Assembly: GCF_022440805.1 (NCBI RefSeq)
Contig: NZ_JAKNTK010000001.1
Span: 992,001 to 1,056,000 of the forward strand
Reading direction: 5' to 3'
DNA from: Holdemania massiliensis
GTDB taxonomy: Bacteria > Bacillota_I > Bacilli_A > Erysipelotrichales > Erysipelotrichaceae
Length of the DNA: 64,000 nucleotides
Both the position numbers and the translations under genes were made by a program. Below, in pieces: positions 40,906 through 49,372 of this stretch (the first letter of the stretch is position 1; the number at the start of each line of letters is the position of its first letter). The notes under the pieces are model-generated. The model saw only the letters and a program-made list of their open reading frames with translations. It ran no database searches and had not been told where the DNA came from.

Positions 40906-41361
40906 ATGAGCGGTGAAAAAATCATTGCCGTCAACCGCAAGGCGTCCCATGACTATGCGTTAGAGGAACGCTTTGAAGCCGGACTGGTTCTGACCGGCAC
41001 CGAAATCAAGTCGATCCGACAGGGCAAAGCTCAGTTCAAAGATGCCTATATCAGTATCATCAGCGGAGAAGCCTGGATTAAGGAAATGCATATTGCTGCC
41101 TATGATCATGGCAACCAGTTCAATCATGATGAAACGCGGGAACGAAAGCTGCTGCTGCATAAAATGGAGATCGTCAAGCTTCAACAGAAAGTGAAGCTTA
41201 AAGGCTATACAATCGTTCCGGTCAAGCTGTATTTAAAAAATGGCCGGGCTAAAATGGAGATTGCTCTGGCCAAGGGCAAAGCGTTGTATGACAAGCGCGA
41301 AGACGCGAAGCTGAAAGATGCAAAGCGGGAGATGGAAAAAGCGATGAAAGCACGGTGGTAA
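40906..41361 (+). CDS. smpB: SsrA-binding protein SmpB
   Basis: SmpB binds the tRNA-like part of tmRNA in rescue of stalled ribosomes. It starts IIAVNRKASHDYALEERFEAG with the GTEIKSIRQGKAQFKDAY segment, and ends in the typical positively charged tail KREMEKAMKARW that probes the empty mRNA channel. 151 residues. AAGGAGG precedes ATG. The ssrA gene is 7.5 kb downstream rather than next door. Confidence 0.97.
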   Translation: MSGEKIIAVNRKASHDYALEERFEAGLVLTGTEIKSIRQGKAQFKDAYISIISGEAWIKEMHIAAYDHGNQFNHDETRERKLLLHKMEIVKLQQKVKLKGYTIVPVKLYLKNGRAKMEIALAKGKALYDKREDAKLKDAKREMEKAMKARW

Positions 41362-41374
41362 GCCGTGTTTTTTT
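41351..41374 (+). terminator. Terminator overlapping the smpB stop codon
   Basis: CACGG (41351-41355) and CCGTG (41363-41367) pair around TGGTAAG, which contains the stop codon, followed by a run of seven T. An extended -10, TGATATAAT (41374-41382), begins at its end and faces the decayed gene. Confidence 0.8.
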
Positions 41375-41551
41375 GATATAATAAAAGCAGGAAAAGGAGT
41401 TAAGAACAATGGCGTGAAATCGGTCGTAGGCGGAAGGATTGTGTCCCTTCTAAAAAGAATAAGAAAATGAACCGCATCCAATTCCGTTATGTTCCTTTAA
41501 GCCGGCTGATTTATTGTTAACGATGTATCGCCGGTGCTTTAGGCTGTGTTC

Positions 41552-41784
41552 TTGCAGCTGCTGTTCATACTGTTTGCTTGCTTTGTCGAGGAGGTGGGAT
41601 TGGAAGCCGCTGAGATTTTTTTCAGGGGATGCACCTTTAACTCTTTATCTTAACAAATGGGCTGACACAAGGACTCCTATGTGGTTTGTCCTATGTTGTA
41701 AGTCTGCGGCAATCCCTGGCGCTGATGGTGATCATCAGGCTGCCTGCGGTCATTCTAAGCTTGGTGATTGAAGCCTGGATTTAG
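41552..41784 (+). pseudogene. Decayed paralogue of the downstream membrane protein
   Basis: One frame reads LQLLFILFACFVEEVGLEAA (41552 onward) and stops at 41651-41653. A second frame from 41644 reads FILTNGLTQGLLCGLSYVV, then VIEAWI, and stops at 41782-41784. Together they match the last third of the gene at 41947 (FVLTNGLTQGLMTLWMLV ... LIEVWIY) across one frameshift. Upstream, at 41409, a ribosome site and ATG lead to a stop after two codons, perhaps the original start. The 585-base gap between smpB and 41947 therefore holds a dead gene copy, mostly missing its extracellular part. Confidence 0.75.
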
Positions 41785-41946
41785 GCTTAGGGTTTTAAGG
41801 ATCAAACATACTCACATTAAACTCGTATGGCTTTGATGTTCCATCTTCTAGTCAGCGGCAGTCTGAAAGCAGCGCTGAGGATGCTGGAAAGCGGTATGTT
41901 TATTCATTGGATGCGTCAGGCAATTGGAAGGAAAGAAGGCGGAGAA

Positions 41947-42828
41947 ATGCGAGGAAAGCGGAAGCGCTTTGGATGGTTTGCCGTGATGCTGGGTCTGCTG
42001 TTGTTTGCGGCAGCAGGGATGAAAGCCAGTGCGGATATGGGGCCGAAGTCTGAACTGGTTGTCGTCGTCAGAAATCCGCCGCAGGAACATTACATTGTAT
42101 CGCTGATGTTTCAGACGGATGCTGCATGTCTGCCGATGCGGGAGAAGGCAGCTTCTGAGCTGACTTCCGTCATGGCAAAACAGCTTGATCAGGAATATGC
42201 GGGCTGGTACAGTGTGACCCAAGTAAGCTGTCAGAAAATACCGCGAATGATTGTCGGCGATCTTCAGGGACAGGCGATCGGGCCAATCCGGCTGCATCGC
42301 TTCATGAATATGGCGATCACGCAGCCTTACAAGCTGATGATCGTAACGGAAAGCGGGCAGGTCTGGATCAGCGATCCGATCTTTCAGCAGACTATGCAGC
42401 TGAAAGTGACCGTCGATTATGCGACAGGAAAGTTAACAGTACCGCCTCAGGCTGAGGCCTACTTTTTTCAATATTTGTCTACCTTGTTGCTGACCTTGCT
42501 TGTTGAAGGCGTGATCCTGATCAAAAAGGGATTTTCTCTGCGGGAAAATGCAAAGGTATTTGTGCTGACTAACGGACTGACTCAAGGCTTGATGACATTG
42601 TGGATGCTGGTGTGCATGAACAATATGAACTTAATGCTGGCGATCGTCCTTCAGGGAATCATTGAATTGCCCATCGTTCTGATCGAAGTGTGGATCTATC
42701 ACCGTTGGCTGAAAGGACAGACAAAAGAGGATCGCACAGCCCTTGCCGTGGATGCTAATTTGGCTAGCTGGACATTGGGAATGGGCATCATGCTGGCGGA
42801 GAGTCTGCTGATTCGATTGTTATTCTAA
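41947..42828 (+). CDS. Secreted-domain membrane protein, unknown function
   Basis: From ATG 41947 (GGCGGAG upstream) the protein has 293 residues. A signal peptide (RFGWFAVMLGLLLFAAAGMKASA) is followed by an extracellular domain (ADMGPKSELVVVVRNPPQEHYIV) of about 140 residues. Four membrane segments end the protein, including VFVLTNGLTQGLMTLWMLV and a C-terminal MLAESLLIRLLF. A longer frame from 41827 has no ribosome site and is rejected. The gene has a degenerate copy just upstream, so a tandem pair once existed. I do not recognise a named family; similar ADMGPKP-starting membrane proteins are common in Firmicutes. Confidence 0.8.
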   Translation: MRGKRKRFGWFAVMLGLLLFAAAGMKASADMGPKSELVVVVRNPPQEHYIVSLMFQTDAACLPMREKAASELTSVMAKQLDQEYAGWYSVTQVSCQKIPRMIVGDLQGQAIGPIRLHRFMNMAITQPYKLMIVTESGQVWISDPIFQQTMQLKVTVDYATGKLTVPPQAEAYFFQYLSTLLLTLLVEGVILIKKGFSLRENAKVFVLTNGLTQGLMTLWMLVCMNNMNLMLAIVLQGIIELPIVLIEVWIYHRWLKGQTKEDRTALAVDANLASWTLGMGIMLAESLLIRLLF

Positions 42829-42842
42829 AGCGAATAAGAAAT

Positions 42843-42890
42843 GAAAAAGCTGTGGGACAGATTTGATATCCAAGGTCCACAGCTTTTTTT
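42843..42890. terminator. Bidirectional terminator between convergent genes
   Basis: AAAAAGCTGTGG (42845-42856) and CCACAGCTTTTTTT (42877-42890) form a 12-bp stem with A-run and T-run flanks. It serves both the upstream membrane protein and the DUF2207 gene on the other strand. Confidence 0.9.
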
Positions 42891-43045
42891 CATATGAAGT
42901 TGTTTATAAACAAAACAGGCTCAGCTTGGAAATTCACGGTTTTCCCATTTCTGCAAAATGGATGATCAAGACATTCTGTTTTAAAAATTTGACTCGAAGT
43001 TTATACAGAAAGATCATTTCACCGTTGGATTAAGCCAAGATGTTT

Positions 43046-44920
43046 TTACCAGCTGCTGCCGGAGGTGCCGCCAAAGCCGCCGCCGGTAAAGCCGCCCCCG
43101 CCGCCTCCGCCGAAGCTGCCGCCATGCGGACCGGAGCTGGAAGAAACCGGTGCGGAAGTCATAGCCTGCTGGAAGGAGTTCATCGTCCGATCCAGCCGGC
43201 TGATCATATACCATGTTGTCCAGCCATCCGGGCCATAATACCAGGTCGGTGGTTCGATTGTCAAACCGCGGAAATGTTTTGACCAGATATCGGTTAATCC
43301 CATCGCATAGGCATAGGGCAGAATGGAATAAAAGTAAGTCGGATCGTCCTGAACCAACATGGCCAGACGGTCCTTTTCTGCATACAGAATGAAATTCCGC
43401 AGACCTAAAACCTTACCGGTTAAACGCTGGCCGCGCTCAGTCCGTTTCTTCATGAAGACAGCACAGCCGGCACTGATTAAGGTGCAGAGAATCAGGAATA
43501 TTGGAACGATCCATCCCTGATTTGCCCAGATAAAGGCCACTGTCAGCATTCCTGCCCAGAAAAGGGTGAAGAGGCTCATCCCCAAAAGCATCCCAAACTT
43601 GAAGCCGCCGCTGCAGCTGTGCCAGCGCCGCTGAAGCAGGCATCCCATTACAATCGCCGCGATCATCAGTAAATAGGGGATGATCAGAAAAACAATCGCA
43701 GCCCCGCTGAATTCGACAGCATAGACCTGCAGGGCAGCCAGAACCGCGGCCGGCAGCGGAGCCAGGAATGCAACAACAACCTGCAAGGTGGAAGATATCC
43801 GGGTAAATAATCGTTTCTCCGGCAGATTGTAATACGCTGAGAAATCCTGAATCGCCTGATTGAGATGCGTGTAGAATTTCTCTTCCAGTTCTTTGGTCGT
43901 GACGCTGTCACGATTCTTAAATAATGCATTGAACAACCGCAGTTGCGCAACCGGAGCTGTTTCCGGCAGGGATTGAAGCTTATTGAGCTTTAATGTCTTA
44001 TCCTGATCTTCAATCGATAAGTAACCGCGGTTGGCCCAGTCCAGGATCAAGGACAAAACTTCCCGGTTCTGAATCGTTCCATTTAAGATGAATCCGACTT
44101 CTGTACTGGAAATTCCTTCCGGAGCACTGAATTCCACCGGAATGATCAGCGTCTCATCTTTTCCCCATTTCAACAGACACAGAATGCTGAGCAGGGTGGT
44201 AAAACCGCCAAGCAGAGCTAAAGGCAAAGCATAATTGGCAGCTTTGGGAAAGGTGAAATACTGATCCGGCAGATCCAGCTTCACGGTTATCCCTTCAAAG
44301 GGCTGCAGGGTGGATAAGGTTTCACCGCTGAAGGTCGTCCCTTCCTGCTGAAATTGAAACTGATCCTGCGGCAGATCGGAATAGAAGTACAGCTGATCGG
44401 CATCGAAGGGTTTCGGCATTGTCACCCGGAAGGTTACTTTTTCAATCGTCGTATCCCAGTTTACTGAAATCAGGTTCCAGTAGAAACTTTGGATCCCGCC
44501 CAGTTTCAAATCCCGGGTATGCACCTGATAGCGGATCTTATAGCTTTCTGAAGACTGGGCATAGGTATCCGCGCTGCCTAAACGGAGATTATAGTAATCA
44601 TCCTCATCACTGATCTTAACTTCATGACCGGACAACACCTCGATGTGATCGATCGGATAAACGTAACTGCGGCTGACAACCTTATCGCCAATGGCCCATG
44701 TGACACTGCGGTAACGCTTGGGAAGGGTGAGATTTAAGCCGTGGCTGGACTGCTGAAATTGAACGTCCAAGGTTTCAGTTACGGTATAGACGCCGTCTTC
44801 GCTCACCTCAATTTGAATGTCGTAATGCTCGATCGTAAAGCTTTCCTGAGCGTGAACGGGCTGTAAGCCCACAAAAAGCAGAAACAACGTCAGGACGCTG
44901 AACAAAATTCGTTTTTTCAT
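43046..44920 (-). CDS. DUF2207 membrane protein
   Basis: This 624-residue protein has a signal peptide (KKRILFSVLTLFLLFVGL, cleavage near HAQ). An N-terminal extracellular DUF2207 domain of about 200 residues (FTIEHYDIQIEVSEDGVYTV) follows. Several membrane segments are clustered around residues 230-250 and 390-490. A short C-terminal soluble part ends in a very Gly-rich tail (GGSFGGGGGGGFTGG). The family is usually encoded beside lemA, as here, and is thought to act in the cell envelope, but its molecular role is unproven. AAGGAGT precedes the ATG. The Gly tail can promote interaction or aggregation. Confidence 0.9.
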   Translation of the reverse strand: MKKRILFSVLTLFLLFVGLQPVHAQESFTIEHYDIQIEVSEDGVYTVTETLDVQFQQSSHGLNLTLPKRYRSVTWAIGDKVVSRSYVYPIDHIEVLSGHEVKISDEDDYYNLRLGSADTYAQSSESYKIRYQVHTRDLKLGGIQSFYWNLISVNWDTTIEKVTFRVTMPKPFDADQLYFYSDLPQDQFQFQQEGTTFSGETLSTLQPFEGITVKLDLPDQYFTFPKAANYALPLALLGGFTTLLSILCLLKWGKDETLIIPVEFSAPEGISSTEVGFILNGTIQNREVLSLILDWANRGYLSIEDQDKTLKLNKLQSLPETAPVAQLRLFNALFKNRDSVTTKELEEKFYTHLNQAIQDFSAYYNLPEKRLFTRISSTLQVVVAFLAPLPAAVLAALQVYAVEFSGAAIVFLIIPYLLMIAAIVMGCLLQRRWHSCSGGFKFGMLLGMSLFTLFWAGMLTVAFIWANQGWIVPIFLILCTLISAGCAVFMKKRTERGQRLTGKVLGLRNFILYAEKDRLAMLVQDDPTYFYSILPYAYAMGLTDIWSKHFRGLTIEPPTWYYGPDGWTTWYMISRLDRTMNSFQQAMTSAPVSSSSGPHGGSFGGGGGGGFTGGGFGGTSGSSW

Positions 44921-44983
44921 AAGTTTACTCCTTGATTTCTATGCCAAGGGCACAGACGTAACTTTTGTCATTGCATTTTTGGT

Positions 44984-45010
44984 GAAAAAAATATCGCAGC
45001 GAGCGATATT
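44984..45010 (-). terminator. Terminator between lemA and the DUF2207 gene
   Basis: On the minus strand AATATCGC and GCGATATT pair around TCGCT and run into TTTTTTC. It begins directly at the lemA stop codon and lies 60 bases upstream of the DUF2207 gene, so it may act as an attenuator setting lemA expression above that of its partner. Confidence 0.7.
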
Positions 45011-45562
45011 TCAGAAAGAAACTTTGACGTTTTCGCGCTGAGCTTCATCTTTGACGACAAACAGCGGCATTTTCTTAAAACCGCAGATCCCAGCGATCAA
45101 ATTGCTTGGAATGGTTTCAGTGCGGGTATTGAAGGCTTTGACCACGCCGTTGTAATACTTGCGGGCGTTGGCAATTTCCCCTTCCATATCTTTGAGCTGA
45201 CGCTGTAAGTCGATGAAGTTGGTGTTGGCTTTCAGATCCGGATAGCTTTCTGAAATGGCCAATAACCTTCCCAATAAGCCGGAAAGGTTCTGTTCCTGGG
45301 CAATTTTTTCATCCATGGAATGAGCGTTCATAGCCAGACTGCGTGCGGAAACAACTTTTTCCAGTGTTTCTTTTTCATGTGCAGCATAGCCTTTGACCGT
45401 TTCCACTAAGTTTGGAATCAGATCATAGCGCTTGACCAGATACACGTCCATGGTAGAAAAGGCTTCTTCTACTTTATTCTTTAATGAAACAAACCCGTTG
45501 TAGGTCGCGATAAACCAGATGATCAGCACCGCGAGTACGACCAGTAAAATAATCCACATCAT
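45011..45562 (-). CDS. lemA: LemA family protein
   Basis: A 183-residue protein with one N-terminal membrane segment (WIILLVVLAVLIIWFIATYN) followed by a helical bundle with the family signatures YNGFVSLKNKVEEAFSTMDVY and RYDLIPNLVETVKGYAAHE. Length and motifs fit LemA; the function is not known. GAGGAGG lies 8 bases before the ATG on the minus strand. An extended -10 (TGCTATAAT, minus strand near 45605) is the likely promoter. It is followed by the DUF2207 gene, the usual partner. Confidence 0.93.
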   Translation of the reverse strand: MMWIILLVVLAVLIIWFIATYNGFVSLKNKVEEAFSTMDVYLVKRYDLIPNLVETVKGYAAHEKETLEKVVSARSLAMNAHSMDEKIAQEQNLSGLLGRLLAISESYPDLKANTNFIDLQRQLKDMEGEIANARKYYNGVVKAFNTRTETIPSNLIAGICGFKKMPLFVVKDEAQRENVKVSF

Positions 45563-45827
45563 GTGTCAATTCCTCCTCTGTTGTCCCATGAGGGCTTGAT
45601 CTTATTATAGCATAGCTTGCGGAAGAACATTCCTGTCAGGACTGCGTTTTAAGAATTCTGAAAGAAGTCGGAACCGCTGTGCTGATTATGAATGAAACGG
45701 GAAATAAAGTGGAGAAGGATTGTTGATTCCAAAGTTTTGCGGCAGTCAGATTAAACCAGAAGGATTCAGCTCAGACTCTAAACAGCGCTGATGCAGGGAT
45801 AAGGCTGATTGCATGGACTGATTTACC

Positions 45828-45861
45828 AAGGAAATTGAAACGTTTTGTTTCTTCTTTCCTT
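45828..45861. repeat. Intergenic inverted repeat upstream of the Na/Pi transporter
   Basis: AAGGAAA (45828-45834) pairs with TTTCCTT (45855-45861), and GAAAC (45837-45841) with GTTTC (45847-45851), around a GTTTT loop with a small internal loop. No T-run follows. It lies 80 bases upstream of the Pho box in the 454-base gap between lemA and the transporter; otherwise this gap has no gene. Confidence 0.5.
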
Positions 45862-45939
45862 GTGAGTCTGTAAGTATTGGGCGGCCAATGACCCCCGATA
45901 AAGCGAAAAATTCAGGAATTTTCGGCATTCGGAGTAAGA

Positions 45940-45978
45940 TTAACAGAATTTTAACAGAAACTTAACAGTCATTTTCTT
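45940..45978 (+). promoter_or_regulatory. Pho box (PhoP-binding repeats) of the Na/Pi transporter promoter
   Basis: TTAACA occurs at 45940, 45951 and 45962, exactly 11 bases apart, with a degenerate fourth half-site (TTTCTT) at 45973. This matches the Bacillus PhoP-binding pattern of TTAACA-type repeats on one helix face. A -10-like TATCTT lies at 45989-45994, so the array occupies the -35 region, the normal architecture of PhoP-activated promoters. Confidence 0.85.
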
Positions 45979-46016
45979 TATTTCTTGGTATCTTTACCCT
46001 TGAGAGGAGTGGAAGG

Positions 46017-47675
46017 ATGACATTGCAGGATATACAGTGGGATATGATCTTGGGCGGCTTTGGGCTGTTCTTATTTGGCATTAAATTTATGGGGGATGGA
46101 TTGAAAAGTCTGGCAGGGGATAAGCTGCGGGATTACATTGATAAATATACATCCAAACCGCTGATGGCGATTTTGATCGGGGCTTTAGTTACGATCATGA
46201 TCCAGTCTAGTTCGGCAACGACCGCGATTACGATTGGTTTGGTCCGAGCCGGCTTAATGCGGCTGGAACAGGCGGCCGGGATCGTAATGGGGGCTAACAT
46301 CGGAACGACGGTCACCGCTTTTTTAATCGGTTTGAAAGTGGAGCAGTTTGCGTTGTTCTTTGTATTTGCGGGCGGTGTGGTGATTTCTTTTGCCAAGCGG
46401 AAAAAGAGCCGGACGATCGGCGAAATTGTGATGGGCTTCGGCTTGTTGTTCTATGGACTGCGGATTATGGGTGATTCGTTATCCATGCTTAAGGATATGC
46501 CGGAATTCATTGCTTTTGCCGAGATGATGGGCCGTCAGCCAATCCTGGCCTTGTTGGCCGGTACGGTGCTGACCGCTTTGATTCAGGGTTCAGCGGCAAC
46601 GATCGGCGTGGTTCAGAAGCTGGTGGAAGCGGGGGCGATGTCGCTGTCGGCAGCATTGCCGTTTGTTTTCGGCTCCAATATCGGCACGACGATTACCGGG
46701 GTGTTCGCAGCAATTGGCGGCAGCTTGGCAGCCAAACGAACGGCTGGTTTACATACGCTGTTTAATGTGATTGGGACGCTGATCGGCATGCTCCTTCTGC
46801 AGCCCTACATTCTGCTGATTACAGAATTATCAAAACTGCTGAACATTGCGCCGATGATGCAGATCGCGGTCGCGCATATCTTGTTCAATGTCGGAGCGAC
46901 GATTCTGTTCTTCCCATTCTTAAAACAGATGTGCCAGCTTGTTAAAAAACTGATTCCTGGACAGGAACCGGAGCGGCTGGATATCAAAATTGATGATCTG
47001 GATGAGAATATTATTCATGAGCTGCCTGCTTCAGCACTGGAGCTTGTCCACAAATCTATATTTAAGATGGTTGATGTTGTCAGCAAGACGGTACGGGAAG
47101 CCCAGCAATACTTTATCAAAGGTACGGACGAGGAAGACCATGAGATGATTCTGCAGTCTGAGGCGCTGATCAATAGTTTTGATACCAAGATTACGCAGTA
47201 TCTGATGCAGATCTCAAAGGAAAACTTGTCAGACAGGGAAGTGGCCGATCTGAATCTCAACCTGCAGGTGATTAAGAATTTGGAACGCATCGGTGACTTG
47301 ACGGTGAATCTTGTCGAGTTCTTTGAGATGGTCAATGAGGATCAGTCCGCGTTTTCCGCCGGCGCAAAAGAGGAAGTCATGCAGATGTTTGATCTGTTCG
47401 ATCATATGCTGGCCCAGTCGGTAAAAGTCTATGAATCGCAGGATTACACGCTGTATTCGGCCCTGCTGGAAGATGAAAACTATATGGATTTGCTAGAGTA
47501 TAAAGCTCGCCAGAATCATTTTGAACGGATGAGCCGGCAGGAGTGCAGCTCGGCCGTAGCCGGTTCGGTATTCTGCGATATTCTGGGGAATCTGGAACGA
47601 ATGGCGGATCATACCTGCAACATCGCCCGCTGTGCGGTGGAATCAACAGGAATGGAAACACCGGAAAAGCATTGA
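46017..47675 (+). CDS. Na/phosphate cotransporter with PhoU-like C-terminal domain
   Basis: The 552-residue protein has two copies of the PNaS motif with the QSSSATT signature in the first (TIMIQSSSATTAITIGLV, about residues 60-77) and QGSAATIG in the second (about 185-192), each followed by GSNIGTT- or GANIGTT-type loops. Residues about 340-545 form a cytoplasmic PhoU-like helical domain (LELVHKSIFKMVDVVSKTV). This NptA/YjbB type moves phosphate, and the PhoU part is probably regulatory. A Pho box sits directly upstream. GAGGAG precedes the ATG. Confidence 0.92.
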   Translation: MTLQDIQWDMILGGFGLFLFGIKFMGDGLKSLAGDKLRDYIDKYTSKPLMAILIGALVTIMIQSSSATTAITIGLVRAGLMRLEQAAGIVMGANIGTTVTAFLIGLKVEQFALFFVFAGGVVISFAKRKKSRTIGEIVMGFGLLFYGLRIMGDSLSMLKDMPEFIAFAEMMGRQPILALLAGTVLTALIQGSAATIGVVQKLVEAGAMSLSAALPFVFGSNIGTTITGVFAAIGGSLAAKRTAGLHTLFNVIGTLIGMLLLQPYILLITELSKLLNIAPMMQIAVAHILFNVGATILFFPFLKQMCQLVKKLIPGQEPERLDIKIDDLDENIIHELPASALELVHKSIFKMVDVVSKTVREAQQYFIKGTDEEDHEMILQSEALINSFDTKITQYLMQISKENLSDREVADLNLNLQVIKNLERIGDLTVNLVEFFEMVNEDQSAFSAGAKEEVMQMFDLFDHMLAQSVKVYESQDYTLYSALLEDENYMDLLEYKARQNHFERMSRQECSSAVAGSVFCDILGNLERMADHTCNIARCAVESTGMETPEKH

Positions 47676-47798
47676 TGGACCTGGATGTTTTTTGCCCGTG
47701 GACAAAGCGCCCAGATCGATTTGTAAAAAGGGAATCAAGCTGGCGGAACAGAGGATCAGCATACAGCCGGAAAACAACTCAATCATGAAGTCTGGTGA

Positions 47799-47827
47799 TT
47801 GACGCATAAGGCAGGCTCAGGTACAAT
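47799..47827 (+). promoter_or_regulatory. Promoter of the 2-hydroxyacid dehydrogenase gene
   Basis: TTGACG (47799-47804) and TACAAT (47822-47827) are 17 bases apart, 23 bases before the start codon. Confidence 0.75.
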
Positions 47828-47850
47828 GAAGCCAGAAAGAAGGAATTTGC

Positions 47851-48828
47851 ATGGAACAAATTAAAGTATGCTGGCTGATTCCGACGGAGCCTTCACTGCG
47901 CGCCTCCATACAGGCGGCGTGTCCGCAGGCGCAGATCGATTTCTGTGAACGGGCTGAGCTCAATGAACAGCGGATTGCGGAAGCGGAAGTCGTGATCGGA
48001 AATCTGCCGAAACGCTGGCTGAGCGAGGCGAAGGCGCTGCGCTGGCTGCATTTGGAAAGTGCCGGGGCTGAACAGTATGCTCAGGAAGAGAAATTAGCTC
48101 AGGATGTCCTGCTGACCAATTCGACGGGAGCTTATGGACCAGCCATCGCCGAACATATGCTGGCCGGGGTGCTGTCGGTTTATAAGAAGCTGAATCTTTA
48201 TCGTGAAAATCAAAAACTGCGGGTATGGAAAAATGAGGGCAAGGTTCGTTCGCTGAAAGGTTCCTCTGTCCTGATTGTGGGCTTGGGCGATATTGGCCGG
48301 GAATTTGGCTGGCGGATGAAAGCTTTGGGATGCACGGTGACCGGTGTAAAACGAACACCGGGGGCTTGTCCTGATTTTGTCGATCGGCTGGTGCTGATGG
48401 ATCAGATTGAGGAGGAACTGCCGCAGGCGGACATCGTCGCTCTGTGCTTGCCAAGTACGCCGGAAACCCGACACTTCTTTGATCAGCGCCGGCTGGCTTT
48501 AACTCGCAGGGATTGTGTGCTTGTCAATGTGGGCCGCGGGATTACGGTGGATACTTCTGCTTTGTGCGCCCTGCTGGATCAAGGACATTTCGGCGGTCTG
48601 GTTCTCGATGTCGTAGATCCGGAACCGCTGCCGATGAACAATCCTCTGTGGGGGATCGATCGGGTGATTTTGACGCCGCATGTTTCCGGCAATTACAATC
48701 AGCAGAGTACTTATGATACGGTGATTGCGATGGCTCTGGAAAACCTTCAGCGTTATCTCAAACAGAAACCGCTGAAGTATTGTGTGGATCGAAAGAGCGG
48801 CTACCGCATCTCCAATAACAAAGAATAA
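47851..48828 (+). CDS. D-2-hydroxyacid dehydrogenase family protein
   Basis: A 325-residue NAD(P)-dependent oxidoreductase. The Rossmann loop is VLIVGLGDIGREFG. Catalytic residues are the Arg in NVGRGITVD, the Glu in VDPEPLPMNN and the His in LTPHVSGNYN. The family reduces 2-keto acids (lactate, glyoxylate, phosphoglycerate and others); the substrate cannot be read from the sequence. AAGGA precedes the ATG. It stands between the phosphate transporter and ssrA with its own promoter. Confidence 0.88.
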   Translation: MEQIKVCWLIPTEPSLRASIQAACPQAQIDFCERAELNEQRIAEAEVVIGNLPKRWLSEAKALRWLHLESAGAEQYAQEEKLAQDVLLTNSTGAYGPAIAEHMLAGVLSVYKKLNLYRENQKLRVWKNEGKVRSLKGSSVLIVGLGDIGREFGWRMKALGCTVTGVKRTPGACPDFVDRLVLMDQIEEELPQADIVALCLPSTPETRHFFDQRRLALTRRDCVLVNVGRGITVDTSALCALLDQGHFGGLVLDVVDPEPLPMNNPLWGIDRVILTPHVSGNYNQQSTYDTVIAMALENLQRYLKQKPLKYCVDRKSGYRISNNKE

Positions 48829-48829
48829 T

Positions 48830-48858
48830 TTGACGCAAACCGGATTATGCTATATACT
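48830..48858 (+). promoter_or_regulatory. ssrA promoter
   Basis: TTGACG (48830-48835) and TATACT (48853-48858) are 17 bases apart and 17 bases before the mature tmRNA 5' end. Confidence 0.85.
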
Positions 48859-48875
48859 GTTATAGCATAACAACT

Positions 48876-49252
48876 GGGGTTGTCATGGTTTCGACAGGTC
48901 TAAGTTGGATTCAGACTGCAGTGGGGCGGCTGCCTAACAGCCAACAAAAAATAACTGGAAAATCTTTTTTAGCTAATCTGTTCGGTGGAAACCGTCAGGT
49001 TGCTTTCGCTGCTTAATTACTCAACAACGAGTTTGCAGCTGCTGTCAATGATTCTTTCTTCAGGTTGTTGAACAGTATCAGAAATGAAGGATAAGGAAAT
49101 TTGGAGTCTGGACGGATTTCTCGACAATTCACAGACAAACTCAGAGTGTTTTGTCCGTTAACAACTCTGTTTTATAAGCAAACGGAATAAACTGTAGATG
49201 TCTGAATGGGGACTATTCCTGGACCGGGGTTCGATTCCCCGCAGCTCCACCA
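48876..49252 (+). ncRNA. ssrA: Transfer-messenger RNA (tmRNA)
   Basis: tmRNA rescues stalled ribosomes by adding a degradation tag. The 5' end GGGGTTGTCATGGTTTCGACAGG and the 3' end with the TTCGATTCCCCGC T-arm and encoded CCA are conserved. The acceptor GGGGTTG/CAGCTCC keeps G3-U70, the alanine identity pair, and matches that of the tRNA-Ala at 60334. By comparison with E. coli (AAAAATAGTC then GCA), the resume codon is GGA at 48957. The tag reads GKSFLANLFGGNRQVAFAA, 19 residues, with stop at 49014-49016. It is longer than common tags and ends AFAA rather than ALAA. Total length about 377. Confidence 0.95.
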
Positions 49253-49264
49253 AAAGTCGAACAG

Positions 49265-49289
49265 CCGAGCGCTTGCGTTCGGTTTTTTT
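49265..49289 (+). terminator. Terminator of ssrA
   Basis: CCGAGCG and CGTTCGG pair with one G-U around CTTG and run into TTTTTTTG. Confidence 0.88.
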
Positions 49290-49372
49290 GTGGCTGTTGG
49301 GCAGGGGACAGATCCCCACCGATGAGGATCAAAGATAAAAAAATACGCGGCAATATCGCATAAACTGACAGC

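Noticed and set aside
45746..45928. 60-codon minus-strand frame between lemA and the phosphate transporter
   Set aside because: No ribosome site or recognisable product; the region has an inverted repeat and the approach to the Pho box.
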